Assembly (NCBI GenBank): GCA_963978895.1
Contig: OZ022242.1
Span: 22,788,629 to 22,852,628, forward strand
Direction of reading: 5' to 3'
From: Erpobdella octoculata
Taxonomy: Eukaryota > Annelida > Clitellata > Hirudinida > Erpobdellidae
Length of the DNA: 64,000 nt
This document shows positions 11,201 to 24,183 of the stretch, one piece after another (the first letter of the stretch is position 1; every line of letters begins with the position of its first letter). The notes beneath the pieces were generated by a model. That model was not told the DNA's origin. It did not search any database and saw only the letters and a list, made by a program, of their open reading frames with translations. Both the position numbers and the translations under genes were made by a program.

Positions 11201-14200
11201 AGTGCAATTGGGGGTTTGCTATATATCGTTGATTGGTTTTTAAGAATAGTCTAATGCAGGGGTCTCAAACTCAATTTGCCCGCGGGCCGCATGACTAAGA
11301 ATCTGGATGAGGCTGGGCCGCATCAAGTTATTAACAAAACAAGTGAACAATATAAAAAATATTTTAAACCAAATGCTTTTATGTTATCAAAGCTCAACAT
11401 TTGAAACCAATTTTTTATATTTATATTGTTAAAACAAACCTTTTTTTGTATAGCTAATTATTGAATATTCCTTTGTTTTTAAGCAATAGCATGTATACAA
11501 AAGTTGAAAAAATCGAGCAATAAGAATTGACTCAAAAATTGATATGAAAAAATAGTAACAGAGATTAGAAGTTAATGAAAGCATTTATAAAAGTACAAAT
11601 GTTCAGTCTCTTCAATCTTTATGCTTTTTTATTTATCAAAAGTGCAAACTGGTAGCTTTTTCCTACACTTAATGCTCTTTGCTGGAGGAGACCAGGCTCC
11701 GTTTCCCCTTACACAGCTCAGACATATTTGGCTTAAGAGAGGAAGCAGTCGAGACCCTCAGTATAGCTTGGAGATGCTCGTCGGTAAGTTTAGATCTGTA
11801 TTTGGACTTATTGAAGTTCATGGTAGAGAATAGCTTTTCGCACATGTATGTGCTTCCAAAAAAGCACATGGTCCGGCTGAACCTTCTGGAAAGCTCAGGG
11901 AAAGTGTGGGCAACTCTCTCAAAAATTGTGAAAGTTTTTCTGTTCTTCCATTTATTTTCCTTAACTTAGCTTTCAAATGAGAGTTGCACTGCAGGTCGAT
12001 GAGTTCCATCTGCAACACAGGAGGGGCATCTTGGACATCAAAAGAGAAGGGGGCAGTAAAAATTTTAAAAGTGGCTTTGTGAGTCTTAAAATTTGAAAAT
12101 CTGAGATCAAATTCTTCTTGTAGTTTTTCAATAGCATTAATATTTGTCTTCACCATTGCATCATGTGCTAAATAAAAGTGTTACTCTTCAATTGTTTCAT
12201 TTTATTTTTTATTGCCATGGCGGGCCGCACTTCCATTGAAATTTGATATCAAGTGGCGGGCCGCAGAATATCATCCAGCAGGCCGCATGTTTGAGAACCC
12301 TGGTCTAATGGTATAATTGGTTTTCTTCGGTTCAACAAATAAAAAAGTTATAAGCCAAAAACGACAATTAACCGATGAAAATTGCATGAAATAAATGTAA
12401 GCTCTTCTTTGATAGAGTATTACTGCAACAGGAATTTCTTAGAGGCTCGTTTTTAAATAATTCTGAAAACCTATCAAACAATGAAAAGCACTAAAAAAAA
12501 ATTTTCATTTTATTTGCACAGCCGGCAATATGGCTAACTTCACACAATATCACAATTTTCAAAGCTTCATCTAAAAAACAAAAGCACAGACTCATTACTT
12601 AATACACATACATCTTGAAGTGTGTGATTTTACATGAGTATGACAATAATTATTTGATGTGCAACAAAATTAGATTTTATCATGGATTATTCCCCTTATT
12701 TCATTTTGATTATTGGATTTATAGAGATTTTTTTATTTAATAAATAATTTTAGGATAATTGACGCAAAAACCAACACGGAGGGTATATAATCCACTTTTT
12801 CTTGCCACAAACATTAGCTGACCAACTGTAAGATTTGAAAACATCAGCATGTAAAGGAGTCCTTAAAAAAAAATTTCTGATATATAAAAAGGCGTGTGAA
12901 TTTTTCTCTTAAAAAATAAATAACTTATTTTACATTTATTCATCAAAAAGTGGCATACAAACACGTCATCTTTTATTTGTTAACATTTTAAACAATGCAA
13001 TATAAAATGTAACAAAAAAAATTACCAAGAGCCTTTCGGTCCAATATAAACAAATCTGTAATCATCTTCTTTATTCTCCCAAAATTCATTAAGCCAATCT
13101 GACTGGAAATATATGGGGGTTTCATAGAACTTGTAGTTAGGATTTTGTCTAAGAAAAAAAGTTCACATTCTTAAATACTATTTTTGCTGGCATAAGCCCT
13201 AAACTCAAACTGTCTTTAATAAAAATTTCAAATACAAAACCTATAACAATGCCAGTCTTTCAAATATAAACAGCCCTCAGTATCTTCATTCTTCTTCGAT
13301 GATTTCATATAATTGACAAATGCACTGAATGACATAGTTTTAGAATTTGTTGAATCATACATCAAAGAGTTCTTACATTCTACAATTGGCACTTCTAAAG
13401 TACCTTAAATTTGAAATAATTAGTTAAATAAAAATGTACATACATAAAATTTGTTTGATAGAAGTATTATTAAATTCCTGTTCAACAAACTCAAGATGAA
13501 TCAATTTCAACAAAAAAACTAATAAACTTAAAAATCATCAAAAATATGGTTAGAGTTCCAGTAACTGCAAGTCTGAAGAGAGTGAACCATAAAGTTTACC
13601 CAATATCAGTGGAATTGCAGAAGAAGGTAATATAATTATTATTTTTAATTAAAAAAGTTTTTTTTTTATTTTTAAACTTTAATAGAGAAGTGAGCCTATA
13701 TTTCAAATATCAACTCGACTGAATGTTAATTTTCACTTTCAAGGTTTGCAAACATTCAAGCAGGCAAGTAAGACCAGCAATGAAGTTAATATAAGAGATT
13801 TAACAAGTAAGCCATAAAAACGAGATTTTTCACAAATTCCTTATATTTCAAGATTCAGCGGCTTTTAATTTATTGCAAATTTTTCTTTTAAAATGACATT
13901 TTTTTTCATTTATATTTGCAAACATTTAATTAATTATATTTGATTTGTTTTAAAACATAAATAATTATTTCTTTAAAATTATTAAACATTTTTTTTTATT
14001 TTTCAAACTTTAATAGAATGCATTGTCACGAGGACTGAGTCTATATTTCAAATGTCAGCTTGGGGGCCATCCATATATTACAAACGCAATAAATTACAGA
14101 TTTCGACACCCCCCTACCTCGTACATTTTCAGACCCCCCTTCCTTATGCATACATACGCACGGCAGCTTCAACCCCCCGCAATATAAAAATGCATAAAAC

Positions 14201-17200
14201 CACCACGAATTTGTTATTTTTCTGGCTGGGGCCACGAACAAAAAGTCCAATGCCAAAAACTGTTATATTTTTTCTGAAAATTAGTCAATTACTTCTTAAA
14301 AAATGGTCAGTGACTCGGAAAGGGGTAGACAACCGCGACCCATTTCTTTAATTCTAAAAGAAGAGGTTAATCGTATAGATGATTTAACAGGTGTTTGTTT
14401 ACATCCTATATAAAATTATATAACAGAACCAACTCTAAATTAATTATCATTACTAAAATAAACACCGACTGTTGATTACAAAAATATCTAAAACGCAATG
14501 AATTTATTTGTACTACATGGCAATCGGAACTATTAGAAATTATTATATTAGTAGTAAGAAATGAAGAAATTTATAGCGCCACCTATCAGGAACACGCGAT
14601 TTTCTAACATACCTACATATAGTACAGTAGATCCAGACGTCAGAAATTATGTAATACATCGTGAAATTAATTTTCGCGCACATACACATTTGTCGGAACA
14701 CACCCTCCCACCCCATACGCATGTGTACGCAAATTATTCGCTCGTCATATACCCCCTCCCACATCGGTGCTTTTGTAATATATGGATGACCCCTTGATTG
14801 GATGACTAAAAGTTAGTTAATTTCCACTTTCAAGGTTTGCAAGCAAGCAAGTAAGCAAGCAAGACCGGCAGTGAAGTTAAAATAAGGAATCTAAAAATAA
14901 CTGTTTGTCTGTTTGTCTTCTATACAAATCCAAACCGCTGGATCAACTGTAACGAAATTTGGCATGGAGGAGAAAAAGAGAGCATAGTTTTTAATTAACT
15001 TGTTTTATGACCAAAAAACTTTCCAGGCCAAAAGTGCCTATGTACAAACATCAAATGTTATTGCATAACAAAAATCAAATTTAGTTTACGTAATAAAGTT
15101 TGAAAGTTTCAAGCAACATTTAGAAAATCAATTTTATGTTTCATGGTCAAAAAGAAGTTAGGAGGGAGAGGAAGAAAGAAAATGAGCAGGGAAAATGAGC
15201 GCAAGAGCGAGTGGGAGCAGGAGCAAAAAAGCGAGCGGGAACTGGAGAGTGAGTGGAAGCGTGTAAGGAAGTGGAAGAGCAAGTGGGGAAGGAAACATGA
15301 GCGAGAGGGACTAAAAGTAAGAGAGAGAAAAACCTCTAAAAACCACAGGTAACCCTGCTGGTATATTTATATTTTTTAATGGTATGAGTTTTTTTTTCTT
15401 TCAGCAGTATCATTTTCCTTTTTGTATTATAGACCATAGAAAGTGGAGTTTGCTGAGACTTTGTATGAAATTTAAATGGCTGATCATTTTATTGGAAAAC
15501 ATTTTGATTCGTCTGATAAAGTATTGTAGAAGAAACTGTTATCTGCTTCTTCAAAGTCACAACACGACAGTAGCTGTATACAACATGAAAGTAAGCTTAT
15601 TTCTGTGTATTGTGCAATGTTAAATCGTTCAAACTTTGAATGTTAGAATAGATTTAGAGACATAACACTACTTCCTTTGTGAGTTTAGTTTCAAATTCTA
15701 ACTTGTTTCTGTGAAGTATGTGATTCTGAATACCACTGTTTTCTAACTTTGTAATAGATTCCGTGTGAGTTTTGTTTAAAAGTTTAATTTATAAACTTTT
15801 TCTGTCATCAGGCCTTTTAAAATAAGAAAAACTTTTCAAAAACTGGTGGTTTTTTTAAATGATCACAGCTTAGTTAAACGTTAACTAACATGTACACAAG
15901 AACAAGTAAAAGAAAAAAGGAGTTTTTTAACTCAAACTTTAATTTCTAATACACTCGATTTAGAAATATGAAAGATGTTCAAATTAAGTTTTTTTTTAAT
16001 TGAATCATGAATTATTTAGAAATATGAAAGATGTTCAAATTAAGTTTTTTTTTAATTGAATCATGTATTGTCATCCAATATAAAGCTATGCTGGAAGTTT
16101 CAGCTTTCTAGCTAGTAAAAAAGCTGGTTAAATTTTACTTGCAAGATTTGCGTACAGACAAAGCCACACACACACACAAACAGAGATTTTAACCTAAATA
16201 AAAGTGTGTACAAAAGTGCTGTAGATAACTGGATTGAATACAAACAGGAGTATTGCTACTGGTTCCATAAATGTATTGTGTGCTAAAGAAAAATTCATTT
16301 TTGCATCAACTTCTAACAAAACCAACAAATTATAAGCTATTCGTTTTTTTAAATTAATAAAATTGTTTCAATTCGTTTGATTGTGAATTAATGAACAAAT
16401 ACCTCAGGCTAAAACTATGCTAGCTATTGAATGCAGAAGTAATTTCAGTAGATTTATCAGTACGTGAATAAATCAGCAAATCAAATTCGGTGACAGCAAA
16501 CGAGACTGCAGAAGTATTTGTAGAGGCATGAATTGGGTGGCCTAAAATGAGGTCGCAGAAGTAATTTTCTAGTTTATTATTGTTCAGTGGTTTCATTTTG
16601 TTCCCTAGAAACAAGCCATCAAAAAATACTTCTGTTGCCTAAAATTATCCCACAGAAAACTCAAGCATCTTAGTAAGAAAACAAAAGCAAATCCGAGATC
16701 GGCAACTTCCTATGATTTTGAACACTTCAGTTTTCAATCAATTATGTCCTTGTGGTCGGCAACTTCACCCTCGGCATGTCTGGTAGACACCATCAAATGG
16801 ATTTATCGCTTTTAAAGTTCAGAGATATACAATATAATCTATTAAATAGATGTTATTTTGCTCAATTCTGTTATGGTAAAAGTTAAAACTTATGTTCTCC
16901 GGTAGAAAATGTTCTCCTTTACGGTAATCCTGCAGTATAGCGTCCTGAACCGATTTCGATGAAAAAACGGTTCAAAAAACTGTTTAATAGAATAACCATA
17001 GAACATTATCAAAACATATTACAAACAAGTATTTTACAGAAAAACTTACTAAAAACCAGTGATGGTTTTTAACTACTTTAAAAGTAGTTAACTACTTTAT
17101 TTAACTACTCACAAAAAAAGTAGTTAGTAACTATTTTCTAACTACTTTTAAAAGCAGTAGTTATTAACTACCTACTTAACTACTGCCTAGTAGTTAACTA

Positions 17201-20200
17201 CTTTTTAACATTAAAATTTTAAACAAATGTAATTTCCAATAACAAAATATAATTATTTACATTTTTATTTACACAATCATTTAAAAAAATGATACTATCA
17301 AAAGCATTTACAGAATATCTAAGATGATCTCTTAAAAAAATCATCATATCAATATGGTTATCAGACAATTTACTTCGTCTGTCAGATAAAATTTGTCCTG
17401 CTACACTAAAAAGTCTTTCAACTGCTGCTGAACTTGGCAATGTTGAATTGAGCTTTATAAATGCTGCACAAACATCTGGATAATGGAAGAGACTTTGGAT
17501 GTTCTTGGACGGGTTTGATTAATAATCATTAAGCTGTTCGGCCAATACATTGTCAAAGGAGTTTGGTATGGTATCCATATAGTCGTACCAATCGTCATTT
17601 TCACTGCACTGATCATTGTCAACAGAGGTGATTGTTTTTGAGGTAGAGCTTCTAGATTTACAACCTGCAAAGATATTTATAAAAACAATAATTAATAAAC
17701 AATAATTAAACAATAATGCTGTGTATTGTTAATTGTTAACCAAAAAAAAACCTTTTAACATTTGCAATTAAATACAAGTTAAATAAACCTGATTTTTCAA
17801 GCTCTTGATTCATCTCTTTTATGTAAGCCAATAATTTTTCTTTAATCAAATATTTTTTTTGCTCATCGGACAAAAAATTCAATTTGAATTGGGGAATTAT
17901 CGCTGTTGCTAGCAGATACTCTTCATTTCCTAAAACAGGACCAAATCGTTTCTCTATACCCCGAGATAGTGCTTGTATAAGAGGTTTGATGGTTTTTTCT
18001 GAACAGGAATGTAATTTTTTTTGTATTCCAATGATGGTCGGAATTATGTGGCCAATATATGACTTCTCGCTTTGGAAGATATCCATTGCAGTGACTATTG
18101 GTTTCATAATCTGAAGAAATGATTTCGTTCGTTATACTCATACTTGAAAATTTAAATATAAATAGCAAAAATTAACCATAAGTCTTATTCTAAGCTTAGT
18201 ATAGTTAGGTTTAACAAATGCTAAAATTAAAATATGATGGTGGGCGCACACAGTTGGCAAAAATAAGCTAACAAACCTTACCAAGAGTAAAACACCAAGT
18301 AAATTAAACATGTGTAGCATAAAAATAAAAGTTTAAATGATACACGATAAAATTATCTAAAAATACTTAAATGCATTAAACTTTCATAATAAAACGATAA
18401 CTAATATAAACTCACTTTTACATGTTTAAGAAAGTTGAATGAATTGGTAACATTTCCAGAAATTCTTTTATGACATGTATCGCATAATGCCGTAAAAATT
18501 TTTTCATCGTCCTTAAAAACTACTTCAGTAAAACATTCTTTAATTATTTTGCTATTCATTGTAATAGATCGCAACACACTCGTCACCTAATCGAAAATCG
18601 AACCTAACCAAAAATAATAACAAACTTAAACAAACAACGAAGCGGAGAATGAAAAGGAAGAAACAAAGCCAATAAGATAGTGATGTACCAGTACATAAAT
18701 TGAAAAACACAGATGTCGTAATTGTTTTAAAAAAATTAATAAAAAAAATTTAAGTAGTTAAAAAAATAGTTAACTACTGTAGTTAATAACTATCTCAAAA
18801 ATAGTTAACTACTAGTTGATAACTAGTCTCACAAAAAGTAGTTATTAACTATTCCTTAACTACTTTAGAGTAGTTAATAACTAGTAGTTAACTATTTATA
18901 GTTAGTAACTACCCATCACTGCTAAAAACAGACTTTAAGCAAAAATATCCAAAAAAAATGTTGACACGCGGAATCATACAATTCAAGGAATGAAAAGCAA
19001 GGAAGAGTTAATATCCAAATAAAATAACATAATAAAATAATAAATACATTTTAAAAAGTTACAAATAAATTTTTAATTATTTAAATTTTAAAAAATCAGA
19101 GCGCTGAGTGGAAATTTATCTATGACTAGCGAGGGATCCAGCGTTGCCCGGGGTTTTCCCATCATTTTTCTCTCGCTCCCGTTTCCTTCCCGGCTAGTTT
19201 TCTCGCTCCCGATCGTTTTCCCGCTCCCGATCGTTTTCCCGCTCCTGATCGCTTTCCCGTTCCCGGCCGCATTCCCGCTCCCGATTGCTCTTCTCTTCCT
19301 GGTCGCTTTCTCGCTCGCTCTTTCGCTCTCCAAACGATTCTGCTAGCCACATGACCTCTAAAACTCAAAATTTCTGCTCCAAGAAATATGATAGAAACCG
19401 TACCAAAGACAGCCAAGTCGCCATTTACTTTTATTTTGATATTATTTTAATTTTTCTTGGTGTTTTGTTGCTAATTTATTGTTTTCAATGTTTTTTTTAA
19501 TTTTTCTTAAGGCAATTTGACATAAAGCGCCGCATTTAAAGAAACGGTTTTAGACATGGAGCGGGTTACGCAACTCGTACTTCTAAAGCAAACTAATATT
19601 TTTCAATTTTTTACTTCCAAAATTTTTATATTTTTCTTCATAAATTGTCTATTTTTATTTTAAATGTGTTTAATTTTTATTACCTTTATTCCTACTGTTC
19701 ACTTCTATCGCTATTGACAAATAGATCTTCATCGGGAACTACGTTAACTTCGGGAATAATTTATAAATGTTCTAAAGTGCTATAATTGTTGTTTTTTTCA
19801 GTTATTTATGTTGTAATTAGTCTTTATTTCCCTTATTTCTGTTTTAAATATCATTTACGATAAAAACCGGCCATTTTTCATCGAAATCGGTTCAGGACGC
19901 TATACTGCAGAATTACCCTCCTTTACCATAACTTTTAACATTTTTTTTACCAACAATATACTTATTATACTTTCAAATGTGGAGGGAGTGGGGTACTAGT
20001 TTTTAGTACTTACTACTAATTTAGTTGTTTATTTAATAATTTAATAAGAAGTCTCCATAATTATCTTACCGAATTTATCATTTAGGCAATCCCAATTTAT
20101 AATGTCCTGATCGTCCTTCCATTCTTTGACAGATAACCAGGAACTAGTAACCCAGGATTCCAAAATGCAAGGTACATTGGGAAGCAAATACTTGATTACG

Positions 20201-20331
20201 AATTCCTCGTATGATAACTTATGTCCAACTCTATCGATATCACGTAAGCAACATCTTCGCAGAGAACTGCACGCTTTGATATTTTCTGAAAGCAAATGAC
20301 TCCAGTCCAACCGCGGACCTACCAAATTCAT
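8207..20331 (-). CDS. JMJD4: JMJD4-like JmjC 2-oxoglutarate oxygenase (lysyl hydroxylase), eight coding exons
   Basis: Coding exons in transcript order are 20070-20331, 13241-13394, 13026-13148, 12778-12861, 10534-10586, 10338-10444, 10094-10237 and 8207-8563. All phases agree and give about 427 residues (human is about 463). Seen: the N-terminal [17 protein letters not shown] block, [21 protein letters not shown], the [14 protein letters not shown] block, the Fe(II) ligands in TPLHADVF, the [11 protein letters not shown] strand, [13 protein letters not shown], and SINHNWIN, which carries the distal histidine. In the known family this enzyme hydroxylates a lysine of translation release factor eRF1. 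The start ATG at 20331-20329 is the first in frame after a near-adjacent (TA)n tract, so a more upstream start is possible. The exon 4 donor (GTGTTG) is weak. About ten residues usually found between YPP and the next strand are absent at the exon 4/5 junction. AATAAA overlaps the stop codon (8206-8211). Confidence 0.88.
8564..10093 (-). other. JMJD4 intron 7
   Basis: No conserved frame was found in this stretch. A minus-strand frame at 9398-9658 has no recognised relative. A short (TGTA)n run lies near 9732-9750. Confidence 0.6.
10593..10830 (-). mobile_element. Diverged hAT fragment abutting JMJD4 exon 5
   Basis: The reverse complement of this stretch matches the interior of the hAT at 11257-12302 (about 11350-11592), including an identical run AAAAAATAGTAACAGAGATT. 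The match ends about 6 bp before the AG used as the exon 5 acceptor (10587-10588). It has no terminal repeats of its own, so it is a remnant. Confidence 0.75.
11257..12302 (-). mobile_element. hAT (Charlie-like) copy in a JMJD4 intron
   Basis: The 8-bp target duplication GTCTAATG sits at 11249-11256 and 12303-12310. The ends are inverted: CAGGGGTCTCAAACTC on the left and TTTGAGAACCCTG on the right, each followed by G+C-rich GCGGGCCGC words. Minus-strand frames 11818-12156 and 11669-11869 overlap in different frames. They resemble the C-terminal half of transposases annotated as GTF2IRD2/SCAND3-like, including [20 protein letters not shown], the dimerisation region. The N-terminal catalytic part is missing, so the copy is internally deleted. 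Confidence 0.9.
13560..14890 (+). repeat. A+T-rich interspersed family (caagcaagcaag type), interrupted
   Basis: One or two copies of a family marked by ATTTCAAATGTCAGCTTGAT, an AACAGGAAGTT-like word and a tail CAAGCAAGCAAG followed by GACCNGCANTGAAGTTAA. Related copies lie at 33890-34870, 39250-39560, 43140-43925 and 46300-46515. The second copy here is split by the element at 14062-14793. Confidence 0.7.
14062..14793. mobile_element. Non-autonomous terminal-inverted-repeat element
   Basis: The left end GGGGGCCATCCATATATTAC and right end GTAATATATGGATGACCCC are inverted copies. Comparison with an unoccupied relative near 39420-39440 (AGCTTGATTGGATAA) implies a duplication of only TT. The interior holds runs of CCCCCC next to TACGCA words near both ends and no coding frame. 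The superfamily is not assigned. Confidence 0.7.
15135..15365 (-). repeat. CCCGGCGTTGCCCGG-family copy, degenerate
   Basis: The G+A-rich minisatellite (GAGCGAGTGGGAGCAGGAGC type) covers 15180-15330 and ends in AACCTCTAAAAACCACAGGTAACCC. It is preceded at 14885-15000 by a TGTTTGTCTGTTTGTCTTC stretch and ACGAAATTTGGCATGGAGG, a combination common in invertebrate non-autonomous elements. Confidence 0.75.
15366..16890. other. JMJD4 intron 1, no gene seen
   Basis: No supported gene. A tandem duplication of about 60 bp lies at 15957-16065 (GAAATATGAAAGATGTTCAA twice). Frames at 15384-15623 and 16420-16614 match nothing I know. Confidence 0.5.
17057..18921 (-). mobile_element. hAT transposon with BED-finger transposase remnant
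   Basis: The 8-bp duplication CTAAAAAC flanks it at 17049-17056 and 18922-18929, and the ends begin CAGTGATGG and finish CCATCACTG. Subterminal regions are packed with AACTACTTTTAAAAGTAGTTA-like words. Minus-strand frames give a BED-like N-terminus (18401-18586, with CDTCHK), a middle piece (17736-18107, with [15 protein letters not shown]) and a C-terminal dimerisation piece (17219-17440, with [20 protein letters not shown]). The catalytic core is largely missing. Confidence 0.92.
19122..19340 (+). repeat. CCCGGCGTTGCCCGG-family copy
   Basis: Starts ACTAGCGAGGGATCCAGCGT, then TGCCCGGGG, and continues into CTCCCGATCGTTTTCCCG minisatellite units (19160-19320). Confidence 0.8.
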
Positions 20332-20425
20332 GCCAAAATATCGTCTAAGAAGTGATCGATCCACTTTTAATAATAGAATAGAATGTAAACAAACTGGCAG
20401 TTGTACTGGGTCATATATATAGAAT

Positions 20426-20713
<288 letters not shown>

Positions 20714-20824
20714 GGGCAGTGATATTCCAGTTCCGAATCTTCAGTCCGAGTTCTTCAAGATATGAAAATTGAAATTCTTCGTTTACAGTTCTCGTTTTAG
20801 CTCCCACTCAATTCCCTATTTCAA

Positions 20825-21030
20825 TTACAGCGGGAAAGCGATCGGGAGCGAGCGAGAAATGGAAAAAAGCGGGAGAGCAAGAAGGAGCGGGAAAGCTAGC
20901 AGGAGAGCGAGATGGAGCGGGAAAGCTAGCGGGAGAGTTAGCGGAGAATGAAAACGGAGCGATAGAAAAATGATAAGAAACCCCTTAAGAAAGAAGCCTA
21001 AAGCCTGGGTAACTTTGTTAGTTTTTTATT
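20825..21030 (-). repeat. CCCGGCGTTGCCCGG-family copy, degenerate
   Basis: G+A-rich minisatellite units of the GGGAAAGCTAGCGGGAGAGC type (20830-20960). The diverged tail AAGCCTGGGTAACTTTGTTAG replaces the usual core. Confidence 0.7.
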
Positions 21031-24000
21031 ATATTTAAACGTGCACATTTTTCTATTTAAATATCTTAAGATATTTTATTGTTGTATTTATTTTAAATAT
21101 CTTTGATGCGGCCACATGTCTAGCAGTTTTTCGAGGCAATATCGGAAATTTTAATAGACAAGCCAATTTTTATTCTATTCAATAGAGAATATGTTGTAGA
21201 ATGTCTGTATGAAGATACCATGAATGAGCAGTTATGGTACTCTAGTTATTAATGATTTTAGGCGTACTCTTTTGTCTCATTACGTAAGACAATGTCGCGT
21301 TACGCGCAGTAACATATTTACTCGCTCAGCCAATAAGAATTCAATAAAGGCTCGTTTTCTATGCTATATTTGCGTTGTCTTTGTATTCATTTTGCATTGC
21401 CGGTTTTATCGCGTTTGAATTCGATTTCTCTTCAATATCTTAATTTATTATTTAAGCCTTCGATTTTGATTTGGACGATTTTGGATTCTTGGCAGCGTTT
21501 TTTTTAATTTCCTATTCATTTATATAGTTGTATAATTGTATAGTTTGTATAGCATAGTTTTTTCTTCGGTCAATCTTGTCTTGTCTTTTGTCAGTCATTC
21601 TGGTATTTTTTTTATTTTCTTTTATTCGTGTTATTACGTCTGTTAAGTTTGGTTATGGTAAGTTTGTATTGTAGTTAGCACATTTTTTAATCTAAATGTA
21701 ACTAATATCGCAATGGAGTTCGTTGTGTGTAAATCTGCTACTGAAGACAAACTTAAAATAATCTAAATATTGAAACAAGATGGGAAAACTTCTCTATTGA
21801 ATTCTGCAACTGTAATTGGAGATACAATTTTAATTGACAGTTTAACTCTATAAATGATGTTTGTATACATAAGTAAATAACAAAGCAAAGAAAAATAATC
21901 AGCCCAAACCTTGTGTTAGTTTTAGTTCTAGTAGCTAGCTGATCTAGCTCCAATAAAAAGAATTTAAGATCTAGGTTTTCCACACAATAAACAATTATTC
22001 CAGCCAAATATAAAGTAGTTCAAAAATTATTCCTGGAAAGCTACCTCAACTGAAAATGCATGATTTGAAAACTCATTTTCAGGAAATGAAATTGAAGTAT
22101 TTCTTAGACAATGACAGATGGAGCTGGGAAAAATAGATTTTAAGTTGTGTCTCATTAATACTAACATAGAGGCAGCACCTGATAGCCCAGATAGCCTAAT
22201 TATTGTATAAGTGGTAAATGTGAAATTTTTAAAAAAAGCCCATGCTCTTTTAAAAGTTGTTCATGTTTTAAATATGAGCTACATTGTATCTGCCTGTAAA
22301 TATTGCTATGGTAAAGTTTGTAATAAATCTCTTCATACTGATAATCTTGAAGTAGATATGTTTAAGGGCAATATATGTGAAGGCCTGTATGAAAAAAACT
22401 GTTAAAATCGATGAGATACTATTTTAGTTAGGCTTGCCCAAAATCAGTCTTTGTTGTTGGATGTATTTATTCTTTAAATTGGCAAAAAATTTGATGATCT
22501 TAAAACAGTTTTGAAGGTTCTTGTATAAGCTTGTAAATGTTGCTGTGACAAAGTTTAAGATAACTGACTTTATATTAGTGGTCTTGTAAATAATATCTAT
22601 AATAGTAAAATATGTGTAAATGTCAGAGTTGGCCAATGTGAGCAGTTATTACATTTTTATTTAAAGTGATATATAGAAACTTATCAAGTTCTTGAGAAAA
22701 TGTCTTCTTTGTTCTGCAGGGTTTTGATGGTTATTAATAACTTATTAAAATAGCTCTTGTATCTTTCCTCCAGTTACACGTCTATTATTGTTGTAACAAG
22801 TTCTTCTGCACATGAGGATATTGCTAAGCATTGTCTCAATGTCAAAACTGTTTGCTTGTGTGTTATAATAAACAGCAAACAATTTGACTATGATATGATG
22901 TGCATTATTTATCTACAAATCCTCATAATCTACACTTCCCAGTTTACTTCAGCCAGCACGACAAAAGTTGTTAACAGTGTCTCTGAATTGAATTAAAATT
23001 TGAAAATGTTTAAAGTGGTGTTAGTCAGTGTTGTTATAACTGTCTCTGAATTGAATTAAAATTTGACAATGTTTAAAGTGGTGTTAGTCAGTGTTTAGTG
23101 TTTAGAAGGTCTCTTCGGAAGCATTTAAGTGTCACAGCCAATGTAACAGCAGCTGGCAAACCATTCTCAGTCTGGCAATCCTGAACCTTCTGTCTACAGC
23201 ACTCTTGATATGTGTGGTGGACACAAGAAGTAAAGTCATGGATGAAGATCTGAGTCTTCTGCTCGACTGAATTGTGCTCAATATAATAATTTTTGAAGCT
23301 AGATAACAGTTATTATTATAATTATTTAATAAGTTGAAACTTATACTTTGTTTTTAGAATTAAAATGTATGTTGTTCTAAAAACCAGTGTTTTATAAATT
23401 TCTTGTTTTTAAGATGTCTTCCTTTAAAAAGTGGTCAAAAGCATGGTCTTCCTTTAAAAAGTGGTACGATTCCCATAACCGGCACCCCTTCAGCTATTTT
23501 CAAATAAGGTTGTGTTTTCAGGTTGCATTGCTTTTTAAATACTGGAGAATTTCGAAAACGTAGACTAGTTGAGTGTACATAATCGTTTATACATAGGAGT
23601 TAAACTAGTTTAAAGGCAGTTTAAGTCTGTTTAAGCCTTTAAGCATTTGATAATCAACAACATTCTTCGTGCAGCTCCATAAGCAAACGGAAAATAAAAA
23701 TTTCGTTAAAAAAACATAGAAATAAATAACTAAACTGTTTTATGAGCATTTGAGCGTAAAAAGTTTAAATTTCGTGGAGATAATTTGTAAATTAAGCGTC
23801 ACTTTTTACGCAGAAATAGAAAAAGCTGGCTTTTGATTGGTTGGCGTTAATAAACAGATTCGCGAGTTTTGAGCAACTTCTTTTGCTAATAACTTTTTTT
23901 AGGGACCGATCTGTGTCTGGTATCTCTTTCCAGCTCTTAGTTATAATAAATACTATAGTTTAATGTACATTTTGGCTTGTCTATTAAAATTTCCGTATCA

Positions 24001-24180
24001 AAAGCTAAATCTACCAGACTATATGTAAACAAACCTGTATACCTGCGAACCTGCGCTTCTGCTCTGGACGAGTACCGAATTGGTAATATTATCTTAGTTT
24101 CTCACTCGACTCAGATAAACACTATGAGCTTGCTGGAAGAAAACGAAGTTGGTTTTTGTTTTCTGTTATTTCTATGGAAG
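21031..24180. other. Intergenic stretch, no gene recognised
   Basis: No conserved protein found. A 59-bp tandem duplication beginning GTCTCTGAATTGAATTAAAA lies at about 22979-23095. A 33-bp duplication containing TCTTCCTTTAAAAAGTGGT lies at 23416-23465. Short frames (21224-21418, 22211-22405, 22757-22996) match nothing I know. Confidence 0.5.
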
Positions 24181-24183
24181 TGT

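Larger units (their letters stand above)
16915..19945. repeat. Inverted repeat pair enclosing a composite region
   Basis: The left arm (about 16915-16970) and right arm (about 19875-19945) share in inverted orientation the words GCAGTATAGCGTCCTGAACC and GATTTCGATGAAAAA. The arms enclose about 3 kb that holds the hAT at 17057-18921 and a minisatellite-family copy. They could be the terminal repeats of an older element; no target duplication was found. Confidence 0.55.
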
